Of a DNA stretch of 64,000 nucleotides, positions 34,591-46,599 are shown in pieces. Below the pieces are notes generated by a model. The model was given only the letters and a program-made list of their open reading frames with translations. It was not told the origin of the DNA and ran no database searches. The position numbers and the translations under genes are program-made. Each line of letters starts with the position of its first letter. Positions within the stretch are counted from its first letter, which is position 1. Source of the stretch: Eledone cirrhosa (lineage: Eukaryota; Mollusca; Cephalopoda; Octopoda; Eledonidae); NCBI GenBank assembly GCA_964016885.1, contig OZ024743.1, forward strand, positions 349,351,700 through 349,415,699, written 5' to 3'.

Positions 34591-35630
34591 AAAAAATGGG
34601 GAGAAGAATACTGCAGGTTGCACATGGATAACATGTTATAAAATGAGTCCCTCATCAGTGATTTGCCAACGATCATAGATATTTCATTGCATTAAAAATC
34701 ATATACCTCACGTTGGTGCAATAATAACTAAATTAAGTTATTAGGACAATTAAAACGCGTAAAGCGAGTGAGACAAGTAAACAACAAAGAGAAAAGCTAA
34801 CCGTAGATAGGAAGAGGCACAAGCTACATAGTTATTCTGTCAGCATAAGCTGGGTGAATATATGAGCGCGTAGAAAATAGACCTTTCGAGATGAATTCAA
34901 TGTAAGAAAGAAGGAAATTGTTTTCGTCGCGAACGGGGTGAAGTGAGAAGGGGAGAAACAGTGAGTGAGTGAGTGGAAGTGTGAGGAAGAGGTCAGTAGA
35001 GAGAAAGTGTTAACTGACATGACAGAGGGGGCGAAAGAAAGTAAGAGAAACAGAGAGAACGAGGGAGCAGTAAGAGAGAGAGAGAGAAAAAGAGAATTAT
35101 ATATATATACAGGAATGAAAAATGGCGTGCTGCGTTGTTGCGAATGTGATACATATGAATTAAAAAATAGACCTAGAAGTCAGGTATCACATTCGCAACA
35201 ACGCAGCACGCCATTTTTCATTTCTATAATTTTGCCTTCGCTGTGACCTGTCTTTTTCTCTTCCCTTACTGCTATCCCTGTACATCTTACTTTCATTCAC
35301 CCTCTCTGCTAGTCACCCTCTCTTGGCTAGCCTCTTCCTCACACTTTCACTCACTCACCCTCTGCTACTCACTCTCTGTCACTTCCTCCCGTCTGACCCG
35401 AGTGAAATTCTTCTCTCGCTCACATTTCGCTTGGCTTAGATGTGTCTGTCGTCTTCTCGTCAATGATTCGCTAGATCTTATGTTCACATGTATCACTGAT
35501 TTGTTTTCTCCTTTTCCACCTTTTACGTTGCCTCACCATTCTTGTTTGTTTACATGTCTCTCTTTCTCCACCCAATTCTTTTTATACCAATAACTTATTT
35601 TAGTTATTGTTCGGGCTGGGCTGAGGTATC
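34590..35630. repeat. large imperfect inverted repeat around a perfect palindrome
   Basis: Arms 35113-35152 and 35184-35223 are near-identical inverted copies of about 40 bp. Outside them, 34.74-35.09 and 35.24-35.59 kb show weaker inverted similarity (gtgagtg.aagtgtgaggaag against cttcctcacactttcactcac). No protein motif. Confidence 0.55.
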
Positions 35631-35700
35631 TGATCTTTAATGCAAAGAAATAACTATGATGGCCAGAAGATCACTGATGTTGGATAGTCCTGGCTTCTAG

Positions 35701-35880
<180 letters not shown>

Positions 35881-35973
35881 TGTTTAGCCTGGTAAATGAA
35901 TAGCCGAACTTCTCAGGGGGTAATTCCATATATGGTAAATGTGATTGTCACAAGGATTGGTCAAAAGTATGTT

Positions 35974-36037
35974 GTTAAGACATATTATTCTATCATGGCA
36001 TTTCACAAAATGCCATGATAGAATCATATGTCTTAAC
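35974..36037. repeat. palindrome, about 30 bp arms
   Basis: gttaagacat...ctatcatggcattt and aaatgccatgatag...atgtcttaac face each other across a 3-5 base loop, with a short offset inside. Confidence 0.85.
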
Positions 36038-36267
36038 ACGAGTATTACATGTGTAAAGCATGAAAACAATCGGTTGGGTGGTTCTCTAATTTTAGTGATC
36101 GGACAGACAGATAGACATACATCATTGTATTCTCTGTTTTATATATATATATATACATACACACACACATACACTCTCTCTCTCTCTCTCACCACACTCT
36201 TTCTCTCACACACATGCATGTATGCTATGTTAGAAACCGGCTCTCGTTGTATTGGTACAAATTTGTA

Positions 36268-36466
36268 AAATAATTGTTTCTACGTTTGGCACAAGGCCAG
36301 CAATTACCCCAGTGCATTACTGGTGCTTTATTTTATCGACGCCGTAAGGATGAAAGGCAAAGCTAACCTCGGTGGAACTGAACTCAGACCCCAAAGGGCC
36401 GCAACTCTATGCTGCAAAGCATGGTGTCCAACCCTCTACTGATACTGCCAATCCACCAAGAAAATA
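36268..36466 (-). repeat. SINE 3' portion
   Basis: gtttctacgtttggcacaag, gccagcaattac, ctttattttatcgac and cctcggtggaactgaactca: the reverse complement of the SINE module at 6.05-6.2 kb. It ends near a TA/TG microsatellite. Confidence 0.85.
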
Positions 36467-36469
36467 CAA

Positions 36470-36870
36470 ACATATATATATATACATTTATATATATATA
36501 TATATCTTTATGTATGTGTGCGTGGGAGGGGGTGTATGTGGTGTATGTGTATGTGCCTGCGTCTGTGTGTCTGTGAATCTATGTAAGTTTATATATATTT
36601 TCACACAGAAAGAAAAATAAATTAATATATATCTACACATGGGCAGTAACGGTATATATAGACATTTATCAGAAATACCAATCTCTATGTTGTGCGCAGA
36701 AATAATATAATGTTCGTAAACATATCAATATAACAAACTATGCATTCTATAAAGAGAAATTTAAACACTGATATTTACATGAAATATATTTAAAGTGATT
36801 TATCACATAATCTCATATCCTGAGATAACTTTTAAGATATGGTTACCGCTAGTTGAGAGAAGCAACTATT
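36470..36870. other. TA/TG microsatellite and unassigned sequence
   Basis: 36474-36560 is TA/TG. 36600-36870 has no recognised feature. Confidence 0.5.
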
Positions 36871-36939
36871 ATTATTATTTTGGGGGCGACTGGCATGTGA
36901 AGACGTGTTAGATCCGAAATGTTTGATGTTTTAAGTTGT

Positions 36940-38500
36940 TTGAAGCTTGATTTGTTGAAATATTTTTATTACAAACTGTAAATAGGGCGCCATACATTGC
37001 CCTCTGAAAAGGCGGCCGCATTATATTTTGGCTAAAAGCTAAAATATATAAAACGCCTTAAAGCGTTTTTAAAAATGGAGGCAACAACACACCTCTCTCC
37101 TTCCAGCCAGCTGTCACCTGACAGCTTCTCACATTCGAGTCTAAAGGTCAACAATTAAGTCACCAACTCTACCATCACCATCATAACAGCAATACAGACA
37201 CTAACTCTACCAACCCTACCAGCACCAACAAAGACTACAGCAATAGCAGCAGCAACAATAACAATAAAGATAACACGAACAGGGAAGTCAAAATTCCTAC
37301 AATAAAAGTACATGAAAATAAATAATCCGCATTACCGGAATCCAACACCGCCACTACCTTCATCATGTCCAGAGCATCAAAACAAAAAGAAACAATAAAA
37401 ACAGCAACAATCCTAGTGCCACCTCCACCACCACTACAGCAACAAAAAGCCCTGACACAAATCAGAGCAGCAATGACAGAAGCAGAAACAACAGCAAGAC
37501 TATGAATAGCAACAACAAATTAAACTGTTAACCGCGTATAGCGACCCGGCGACAAAGCAGAGCGGTGCCCTTCCAATACAACACAGAAGGATCACTCAAA
37601 ATCAGCCGTCTCCTTCGCGGGGTCAACGGAAGTACGGAAACAACTGTAACCGAAAATGAAATATGGGAGGCTAAGCAAATGCTAAATTGTAGGGAATCAC
37701 AGACCCTCAACCAGACGAGCTGGAAACGCGCAAGGTTGTACAGAAACATACCGTACAGTTGGAATAATGTCACGCAGAGTGGAGTGCACCATTGAGTTTC
37801 CAATCCAAAAGTTATTGGGTTGCATATGGGAACGCAAAATTTATATCCACCTAGGCAGGCGATTTGGGACAGTGAATGTAGTTTTCAAAACCCCAGAGGA
37901 AGCCACACAACATCCCCCTAAATCACCCAGGAGCGAAGACCTGACTTTGTTGCCAACATATCGAGGCCACAGTTTAGTAAAGATATGAGTGACCCATATG
38001 TTGGCCACAATAACTACCCCCTTGATAGTGATAGCTGTACTCATGGATTTTGAGGACAGCACACAAATTCTAGAAGTAAAGAAAATAAAAATGGAAACAT
38101 GGTCAGCTTCTGGGATGGAACTACTGATCCAAACAAACGAAGAAAATATTGAGGCCACCTCGAACATAAGAGACCACGTGGATGGCACCCACTTCCCCGT
38201 CAGTGTAGATGGCAGAAGACCAAAGCACCATACGTTTGGCACAAAAACACACCTGACAAACCATGAAGCAAAGAATATTCTTTTTCCTGCCTTCGCCAAA
38301 TATCGCACTGGCAGTAACCCAATTATCAGCACCAACAATACAACCATGAAGCTCTCCAATATCAAAACAAATAGCAGCAACAACAGTAGCAGAGGCCCCA
38401 CAACTATCTGCCATGCAAAGGTCAACACCAACACACGCTGCAACAGCCGAAACATAAGACATGACCCTACCAGGCTTGGCGCACACCGACATGGATTGTA
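36940..38500 (+). pseudogene. Tx1-like LINE copy C, 5' end and ORF1 remnant
   Basis: ATG at 37076 (ATGGAGGCAACAACAC) is followed by AAC/CCA-rich low-complexity sequence to about 37500. 37767-37986 reads VECTIEFPIQKLLGCIWERK, then RFGTVNVVFKTPEEATQHPP and LTLLPTYRGHSLVKI, matching VERASESQIQKALGHVWARK, KYGTVDVFFETPEEAREHSM and FTLVPSYCGQRLVKI of the intact ORF1. It resumes after a stop at 37989 with SASGMELLIQTNEENIEATS and a decayed zinc knuckle (GTKTHLTNHEA). Confidence 0.8.
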
Positions 38501-38800
38501 GTCATAAGCGGAAATAGCAAACTATTAATAAAAAGAAAACCCCCAAAACGCATCACAAACATAGTATTCTCAATACCAGCACCAACTTCCACAATACCTT
38601 CCAATCTACCATCACCAACACTACAATCACCAACAACGCCCCGCCCCCACTCCCACCACCTCCTCTATAACAGGCAACAGCAATACAACCACCGCCACCT
38701 CTATAACCAGTATCAACAACATCCCAAACGGAACCAAACTCTCATTAGTAAAAAACAACGGCGGCTGTGTTGTGAAATGCCGATAATAGCTGCTGAGATA
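38500..38800 (+). other. ORF1 C-terminal region of Tx1 copy C
   Basis: ACC/CCA-rich sequence where the intact copy encodes Pro/Thr-rich protein. No open frame. Confidence 0.45.
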
Positions 38801-38819
38801 AGAGCGGTTTGGCATTACT

Positions 38820-40290
38820 TAGTCGGCCTGGTATGGGTGGTGGAGTGGTAGTGCTGTTTGGAAAGGCCTGGATCTCGAGGTAAAGACGATCTTCCTGAAT
38901 CCGGACGGTAAGCTGGTGGTCCTGCATGTGAGCAATAGGGAAAATGATGCCTTTCGACTGGAAGACGCCTACGCTCCAACTTGAGCTAGACGGCCGGATT
39001 TCTTCAGGTGTCTGAAAGCCTTCTAGGAACATCTCACACTTTACTGTTAATGAAGGGATCGATTAGTGTATTGGATGCACGCTGGAATTGTGTGTGAGTA
39101 GCAGATAAATGCAGCTGGTTCAAAAGCCTCAAGAACCTGATTAGACAGTTCCAAATATCTGAGAGGTACTGACTAGATTTCCCGAATGCGCCAATTTGAG
39201 CCTAGACAAATCGCAAAGTGTCATCTAGGTTTTTCAGGAGTTTAAGGATAGGTTTTAGACAAATTCAGGCCTGTAACTGCACTAGACATAGAATTTCAGA
39301 TTTTATCCATTGTGTTTGTTACGAAGGTGCCGCTTGTCGGGACCTGGGAGGCACAGTGCAGACCTACACAACCCCGACTAGGTCTACACACGATAAACTT
39401 CACTTCATGCAATACATCATATAGAGGGTGAGGAGTAAACCAGGCTTTGGTTGGCCTCTGATCAATTTGGATAATCGAAAGCTTTCGATAGGATCGACCA
39501 TCGATACCTCGAGGCTATCCACAAAGGAACCTGTTGCGATCGCGTCTTTAGAGGCTGGATCGATGCAATTCTCAACGGCATCTGGTCGCTGGATAAAGTC
39601 AACGGTCACTTATTGGAACCATTCTAGATCACCCGTTCGGTCTGCCAAGGGTACCCTCCTGTTCCCTTCTGTACATAATAATCCCCGAGCCATTACTGTG
39701 GAAGCTGGAGCTGTTACAGTGCATTTAGTTCAAATATGATCATGGAAGTAGTGCAACGGCATCTGCGCACGTTTTCCCTGTGAGTGTGTCTAACACCTCG
39801 GAAATCAATGTGGTCGGAAACGTTTTCGAGGAATATGAAAAGTTGGCAGGAGCAAATACCAACACGCAAAAGTCGGTCGGTTTGCAGCTCAGCACCTGGA
39901 GTGACAAATCCATGTTTTTTCATCAGCGATGTTGGTTGCTGGATAGAAGAACAAGTGATGTGATGTTGTTCTGGGTTTATTTTGGACCAAACCACCAGGT
40001 GGATAAAAACTGGGACCGGGTAACTAGCAGATGTGGGTGCTCTCACCCAGAAATAAGCCGAGAGGTATCTATTCCTGGAAAGTAGAGTGGATATGGCTTT
40101 GCGTTCATCGCACCCCTCATCAATTACAGCAAAACCGTCGTGCCTTCCCCCCATTCACCCCTCGAAAATTGAAGCGCCAGCTATTTAACATTTTGTAGAA
40201 GGGACGGGTTGAATTGGTGAGACGAAAAATTTGCTGACTACACCCTTTATGCGGAGGGCTGAGCATGATGAGAACACGTGTGATCGCCCC
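38820..40290 (+). pseudogene. Tx1-like LINE copy C, ORF2 remnant (EN-RT)
   Basis: Blocks follow the intact ORF2 in order: GRPGMGGGVVVLFG-like sequence near 38830; the EN middle near 39050-39110; FGWPLINLDNRKLSIGSTID (39440 on) for GTGGSLINLDQSKAFDRVDH; then 39780-40080 NVFEEYEKLAGANTNTQKSV, GLQLSTWSDKSM and VDKNWDRVTSR. The match ends near 40290, before the C-terminal zinc region. At least eight breaks. Confidence 0.8.
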
Positions 40291-40413
40291 TTGCGATACA
40301 ATCTGGCAATTTTGTTTTGGAATTGTCTCCCTTTCCTTATTCGGCGAAGAAAGAGATTGTGAATGAGAGAGCGGGAGAGAAATACTGAGGAAAGTAATAT
40401 GTGCTTGAAAATT

Positions 40414-40461
40414 GTGTTACCTTCATATTATAATCGGGCACCACCGGGTATCTCTGGTAGT

Positions 40462-40507
<46 letters not shown>

Positions 40508-40556
40508 ACTACCAGAGATACCCGGTGGTGCCCGATTATAATATGAAGGTAACACA
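40414..40556. repeat. perfect 53-bp-arm palindrome with (TA)n loop
   Basis: 40414-40466 and 40504-40556 are exact reverse complements. The centre is itself TA repeat, so all 143 bp can form one hairpin. No arm mismatch was seen, which implies recent origin or gene conversion. Confidence 0.95.
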
Positions 40557-40559
40557 ATA

Positions 40560-41080
40560 AATATATTTTGTGAGTAGGTTTGTGTGCATCTGTATGTGTT
40601 TTTGTGCATGCATCTGTGTGTGTATGTACGACATACACATACACACACATTACAACATCCGTACATCCGAGAGTAAAATTAATGTTTTTAAATTAAATAA
40701 TCGTAATAGAATTTATTCCACGCATTCAACACTCCTTCTACTATAATCATGTTTGTTGTTGAAAGGGTATAATAGAAACATTTAGTAAAAGTTACTTCCA
40801 ATATATTTAACTTTCGAACACTAGAGGGTGTGTATGCCTTCACATTCATAAATACAGCTGTAAAGACAATGTTTTTATCAATGAAATGAAGTTTATCAAA
40901 ATGTGTATTGTTGTTTGGAAACTGTAAGTTTAGATAATTATGTAACCAGCACATAATTTCTCCTCTATTATATAAGTTGTAAGAAGGTTTTGAATGTATG
41001 TAAATCGTAAGTAAACTAGTGACAGAAGACAGAAGATCTGCCGCTAACAAAGCAGACAAATTTGAATAAACTTAATTTAC
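40560..41080. other. unassigned sequence
   Basis: TG/CA-rich to 40660, then AT-rich DNA without gene motifs. Confidence 0.4.
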
Positions 41081-41127
41081 GCATGTTCAAACAACTGGAG
41101 TTTAAAAAAACTTATCCACCAATAATC

Positions 41128-41187
41128 GACCAATGGGAAACCTTTAATATCCAAAGTTTCTTTGGATATTAAAGGTTTCCATTGGTC
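41128..41187. repeat. palindrome, 28 bp arms
   Basis: gaccaatgggaaaccttta and tatccaaag face tttggatattaaaggtttcc and attggtc across 3 bases, one base missing in the right arm. Confidence 0.9.
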
Positions 41188-41199
41188 TTTCCAATTGCT

Positions 41200-41348
41200 A
41201 ATACTTTCTATCCGTCGCAACTCCAGGTAGAAGGAGAAACATGAAATAAAGTGTCTTAGACATAACGCATCACCCGCTCTGAGATTCGAGCTCACAACCT
41301 CACGATTACGAATCTAATTCTCTCTAACCACTCATTCAGCCACACCCC
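41200..41348 (-). repeat. SINE tRNA-like head
   Basis: On the minus strand: gtggctgaatgagtggttag (A box), gtgagctcgaatctc (B box) and ctaagacactttat, matching the 5.91-6.01 kb head. The 3' module is absent. Confidence 0.75.
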
Positions 41349-41349
41349 T

Positions 41350-42470
41350 TTACTATCTTAAACTATTTAGAGGTAAATATTGAGCTTTTAAAATATTTTT
41401 TTTGATACTCGTCGCTGTTACAGCTATGAACAATCGGCAAATAAAAAAGATTCGATCTTTGAAGAATTGTTGTCTTCAAAAAACGGACAAAGGGCGCATC
41501 TGTGTAGGCATAAGTGTTTTCGAGATTCCACTAAGTTTCACTTTAACAAGTTCAACAGGAATTTTTTCTAAATCGATGTAGACACACATATCTGAATTAC
41601 TCTCGGATAAGTCATGGGAGTAATATCTATCTGTTTAAATTTACTTTCAAACAGCCAAAAGTAATGTTTTACTTTTGCCGAAGTTTTGACATTTATCATG
41701 TGAAGAGTACATATTATGCAGGTGTTGCTTATCGACTTTCTCTCTCCCTCCCTCTCTCTCTCTCTTTATATATATATATATATTAATTTATATCTCTATA
41801 AAGTTAGCTGTCTCTAATGCCTAGGAATCTCAAATTAATAAACTAATTATCCACTCAGAGAAATATTAGATGTATTTATCCATAAGCCAAAATCTAATTT
41901 TAGTGAGGATACAGGTCAAATCGAATCAATTTTAACTCATATAATGCCCCACCATTGGTTTCTGAAACTCAAGATACAATACCGCGTATTCCAAGGCATT
42001 GGAATAACCAACATTGGAAGACTTGAAGTTTCTTCTTAGGGAGGCTAATTCTTCATAAGTATAAGGGGACAAGTTGAAAATATATCATACATTCCATTTC
42101 ACAGATCTTATGATGAACAATGTGTTGTATCATTGAATTCTAAAGTCCGTCTTAACCTGTTTACGGGTCGATAGGCTGTTGCATATCCTAGTTTTGTGAC
42201 CTGAAGCGATTAAGAGTACAATACTCACCACTGGGCAGTACGCCAGTCCATTAGCCGAGTATTCTAGACCAACGTGAAATCCAGTGTTTTGCCGAAGAAC
42301 ACTACACACTACACTGAATTTCTGTATAGAGAATATGAAGGGCTTATATCGACGCCAAAGATAGCAGCCCAAAACAGTCTAAATCATCTCAATACATGTT
42401 GGAGCAATCAGTATTAATTCATAACTGTATGAAATTAAATGTCTCTAATACGTAGGCATCTCATGGTTGG
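41350..42470. other. unassigned sequence
   Basis: A (CT)n/(TA)n patch at 41738-41785. Otherwise nothing recognised. Confidence 0.4.
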
Positions 42471-42604
42471 GATATTGTATAAGTTAAAATTGACACACAC
42501 GCGCACACACATATATATATACATAAATGTATACATACCCTCCTCCCCGCACACACACATATATATATATAAATATAGAGATACAATAAAGATGGTTATA
42601 ATAG

Positions 42605-42690
42605 TTCCATATATTTTATTATACGTATTTCGAATACAAAATCATCCTGCGACAGATGTTGTGTTCTCTTCAGATAAAAAATAAGGTACA
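42605..42690 (-). ncRNA. type I hammerhead ribozyme motif, fourth family
   Basis: Minus strand: an AU-rich 5' stem I, CUGAAGA (42673-42667), stem II GAACACAA with UUGUAUUC (7 of 8 pairs) continuing through CAUC/GAUG, GAAA (42631-42628), palindrome UACGUA (42627-42622), UA, AAUAAAAUA. The core boxes and UH are all intact. Stem I is A/U only and imperfect. Confidence 0.65.
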
Positions 42691-42841
42691 ATGATATGAG
42701 ACATAATAGCCCTTGTTTATAGGATAGTGCTAAGTTTCCATATGACAGAAATATATGTGCTAATACTATAGTTCTACCAACTGTTGAGTGCTACATAGCT
42801 GATATATGCTTACTTTTATTGTTCTACAATATTACTCACCT

Positions 42842-42842
<1 letters not shown>

Positions 42843-42872
<30 letters not shown>

Positions 42873-42975
42873 TATATATTTTACACTACTCCGGAGTAAC
42901 CAAACCAACCTGCGCACTTCGTCGAGTGCTCCAGCCTGCATACTGATATATTTATATATATATATATATATATAC
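42843..42975. repeat. hairpin-rich repeat between (TA)n tracts
   Basis: tactccggagta and gcacttcgtcgagtgc are two short palindromes between TA arrays at 42843-42880 and 42950-42975. A related hairpin-between-TA arrangement is at 26.51-26.57 kb. Confidence 0.6.
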
Positions 42976-43076
42976 CGTTACCATTATATATTTTATTTAT
43001 TGATAGATACATTTATGTACATAAATGTGTATACACAAGCACAAACTTACACACACTTGTGCATGTGCTTGTGTAT

Positions 43077-43104
43077 CTCTCTCCCTTTCCCTCTCTCTCT
43101 CTCC

Positions 43105-43140
<36 letters not shown>

Positions 43141-43145
43141 CCCTT
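43077..43145. repeat. (CT)n with a C run
   Basis: CT repeats interrupted by a 12-base C run at 43103-43115. Confidence 0.9.
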
Positions 43146-43199
43146 TCTGTGTCTCTGTTTGTGTGTACATAAAGAAGACGATGTAAGCTTTGGTAAGAA

Positions 43200-43700
43200 C
43201 GAAATCGAAAAAAAAAAAAGAAATATATCAGAGGGAAAGACATGTTTAATCCGAGATGGCGAAGGAGAGGGAGAAAATAACATATTTTGGATATAAATAA
43301 TATTGCACATTTCAGGGTGATGTATTTTCAATAAAAAAAATAACAAGCTTAACACGATGTAGTTAGAGATTCCTAACACAACAATTATATAATTTCAACA
43401 CCGAAATATACAGTTTGCTAATGCGATATCGTCTCTAGCTATTTAACTTGCCTCTCGTACAATCTTGTCATTTCAATTTCTTACGTTTCAATCATTGGCC
43501 CCACACATCTACCCACCATCAGTAAATTTTTGATAATTTTTTTTTTAGAACTGTCATTTTAAATTCTGTTTTTGGTTCCGTTGATGTTGGTATTTAAGGT
43601 GGGTTCAAGTAGGTTTGGAATTATCTTTATTTATTTTTATTTTTTCATGAGAGGTGATTTTGAAAGAAAAAAAAATATATATATATCGCATTATGTAGTG
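43200..43700. other. unassigned sequence
   Basis: Nothing recognised. Confidence 0.4.
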
Positions 43701-43779
43701 TACATGAGGAGTGCAACTGATATATATGTATACTATACATACAAAAACACACTCTGAAACACACACATACATACATACA

Positions 43780-43912
<133 letters not shown>

Positions 43913-43999
43913 TAAATGTATCTATGTATGTATGTATTTATATGTACATGAGTATGTGTACATGAGTATGTGTACATGTATGTGTACATGAGTATATGA

Positions 44000-44235
44000 T
44001 GATAGACTTTAGCAGAATGAAATAGAAAAAAATATGGTTTGGGCTTGGGTCTCAGCAACACAGAGAATTATATGTTTTATTTACCTTTCTTTTCCAGACA
44101 CCTTCTGAAAATGTTCTGTTTCGTTTAACTTAGTGTAGGTGTTTGTATATCCGTATGTCTGAGAGCGTGAATTGATCATTCGTTAGTTTGTTTATATGCA
44201 TTATAGATTTCATTCTAGCTTATCAAATATTCACC

Positions 44236-44269
<34 letters not shown>

Positions 44270-44400
44270 TGTATGTATGTATGTATAGCGTTGTGTCATG
44301 ATCCCGCGAATGTACAGACGGACCTCAAGAGTAACAAGGCTCACGACTTATTACTATTTCGGTTTGAGTAATTTTTATCACGTTCTTCAATTATATATAC
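44000..44400. other. unassigned, with an (ATGT)n run
   Basis: (ATGT)n at 44240-44287. No gene. Confidence 0.45.
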
Positions 44401-44407
44401 ACACATA

Positions 44408-44419
44408 CACGTACACAGA

Positions 44420-44455
<36 letters not shown>

Positions 44456-44468
44456 TATATATATATAG
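44408..44468. repeat. (CA)n-(TA)n microsatellite
   Basis: CA units then TA units. Confidence 0.9.
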
Positions 44469-44469
44469 T

Positions 44470-45630
44470 CATAATTTGGTAAACATATCCAAGGTATAGA
44501 GCAACTCAAGGCCGTAGGATGAGTTTCAATATAATTATTAAGGTCGGTTAATACAGGAGGGAAAACATGGACCGGAGAGAGAATTTGTTCGACTTGTGAC
44601 GATGGACAAGCTTTACTCATATAAAAAAAATAAGGTGTGCACCCAGAGAGAGAGATTTAGGAGAACGATATTTTGTCATGGGGGAACAACTGCTAAGATA
44701 CTAAGAGCTTAGTGGGGAGCCCTAGAAGATAAAAATACATTTGGGGGGAAAAATAAATACCAATATTAAATGTGTTCAGGTCTTTCAAAGATGTTGGTCG
44801 AATGAGGGCATCGGGAGAAGAATTCTGTTCAATTTATATATGGTGTAGAGCGTTCCAGTGTACTCTACGGGGAAATAACGAAGCGACCTTCAGATATACA
44901 AATAAAAGAAACACGACAAATTTGGCGAATAAAATATGACAGCTTGAAAAGTAGAACTTCTCCACCAAATGGAAGATAATATTTATTTGTTCTCAAAAAG
45001 GTATTTTTAAATTCTGGGGCTTCACTTTATCTTTTAATAACTTACCGCATGTCTCCTTTCGATGATCAAAATAACAATTATTTCATGAAATTGTCTCCCT
45101 TATCTCAAATTTATTCCTCCTAACTTTATTACCTCACCCTATGTACGCTCTTCTTATTTTTTAAAGTAAATATTTTCTGGTTCATTTCCATCAGTACAGG
45201 TTGAAACGGTTGGCCCTACAATCCAACAAAATGTACGTTCCTTGTATGGCACCGTTGCAGTAATCGGCATAAATAATTTTATATATATAACAAAACAATT
45301 GGTGTCACTTCGAATCAAGTATGACGGTGATTTATACCACTTTTTCGATAAGACTTGTATGTGGTCATGCAGCCGCAAGAGGACGCATACATCCTCATGA
45401 CCCTTACTCCATTGATCTAGCACAATATCCGGGATTTGTTAGCCTGAAGGAAAGAGAGTCGCCCCATAATACACTGTCCATTCTATACAAATCTGAAATG
45501 ATCAAAGTCAATATAGGCCTCACTGGACCTCAAAATACAGAGAACCGTATCAAATATCCACAATCAACCAATGAGAGAACAATTAGATGCGAAAATCGAA
45601 TAAATATGTTTATCTTGTTTTTAATTTACG
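44470..45630. other. unassigned sequence
   Basis: About 1.2 kb without gene motifs or recognised repeats. Confidence 0.4.
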
Positions 45631-45639
45631 GGGAAATTT

Positions 45640-46055
45640 GCATTTTCTGGCATGTTTGCATGCCTACATATTAGATATATGTACATATATATACACGATG
45701 GTGCTATCAGGATTACACAGTCTGTATTTATACAGATATAACTTTGTCATACACGAGCGCTAATTATATGCACATTAGTAGGTGCATTTCAGAATTCTTC
45801 TAAGAATGCATGGGTACATATTCCCATCAAATACATTTCGTTGTGGTTGATTGGATGATATACACTTCTTCTGATGAAGGTCCAATTAGATCCAAATATC
45901 GATGAAAGATGTTTGTAATTCTTTCAATGTGCAGGGTAATTCGAATTTTCTGTCATATTTACATACTTACATATTAGATATGTTTTAATATGTATATACT
46001 TTAGTGCAGTCTCGGTTACATACTCTGTATTTATAAAGATATAACACTATCATAT
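45640..46055 (+). repeat. direct repeats of about 110 bp with a decayed hammerhead-like spacer
   Basis: 45640-45755 and 45945-46055 share attttctg.catgttt-like starts, ctacatattagatat, the gtctgtatttat block and agatataac. Between them 45869-45895 reads CUGAUGA, A, GGUCC..GAUCC but the GAAA box is lost (CAAA). Confidence 0.55.
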
Positions 46056-46059
46056 ATAT

Positions 46060-46155
46060 AGGTGTGTACGTGCGTGTGTGTGTGTGTGTGTATGTGTGTG
46101 TGTGCGTGTGTGGGCGCGTCTGCGTGCGCGTGCGGGCGTGTGTTAGTGTGCGTTT
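46060..46155. repeat. (TG)n and GC-rich TGCG repeat
   Basis: TG units passing into gtgcgcgtgcgggcg; unusually GC-rich for this window. Confidence 0.9.
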
Positions 46156-46372
46156 GTGTGCGCTTATTTTTACTCGATATGTACATACAAAGAAAATATC
46201 TAAATTCTTTTGCTATTTCTTATATGTTACTTGTGACAGAGAGTGGAATTTTCTAGAATTTATTAGGTAATTCTATAATGTGCAAATTATGGTATTCAGT
46301 ATTTGTATCCTAATGGAAATTGTTTTTGCCGTTGTTTCTTTGTTGTTGTTGTTATTTTGTTTTCGTGTGTGT

Positions 46373-46433
46373 GTGGGGGGGGGGGGGTCTTCTTCTTCTT
46401 CTTCTTCTTCTTCTTCTTCTTCTTCTTCTTCTT

Positions 46434-46464
<31 letters not shown>

Positions 46465-46513
46465 TTCTTCTTCTTCTTCTTCTTCTTCTTCTTCTTCTTC
46501 TTCTTCTTCTTCG
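46373..46513. repeat. G run plus (TTC)n microsatellite
   Basis: A 12-13 base G run and about 125 bp of TTC with one ATTC interruption. Able to form triplex structures. Confidence 0.95.
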
Positions 46514-46599
46514 CCGTCGTCGTTGTCTCCGTTGTTGTCGACGTCGTTTTCCTCTTGATGTTGCCTCTTCTGATAATGATTGTGATATCAACGGTCTTG

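Noticed and set aside
36890..36930. gaagacg...ccgaaatg as a hammerhead
   Set aside because: The CUGANGA box is UGUGAAGA and the stem II strands do not pair. At best a remote relic.
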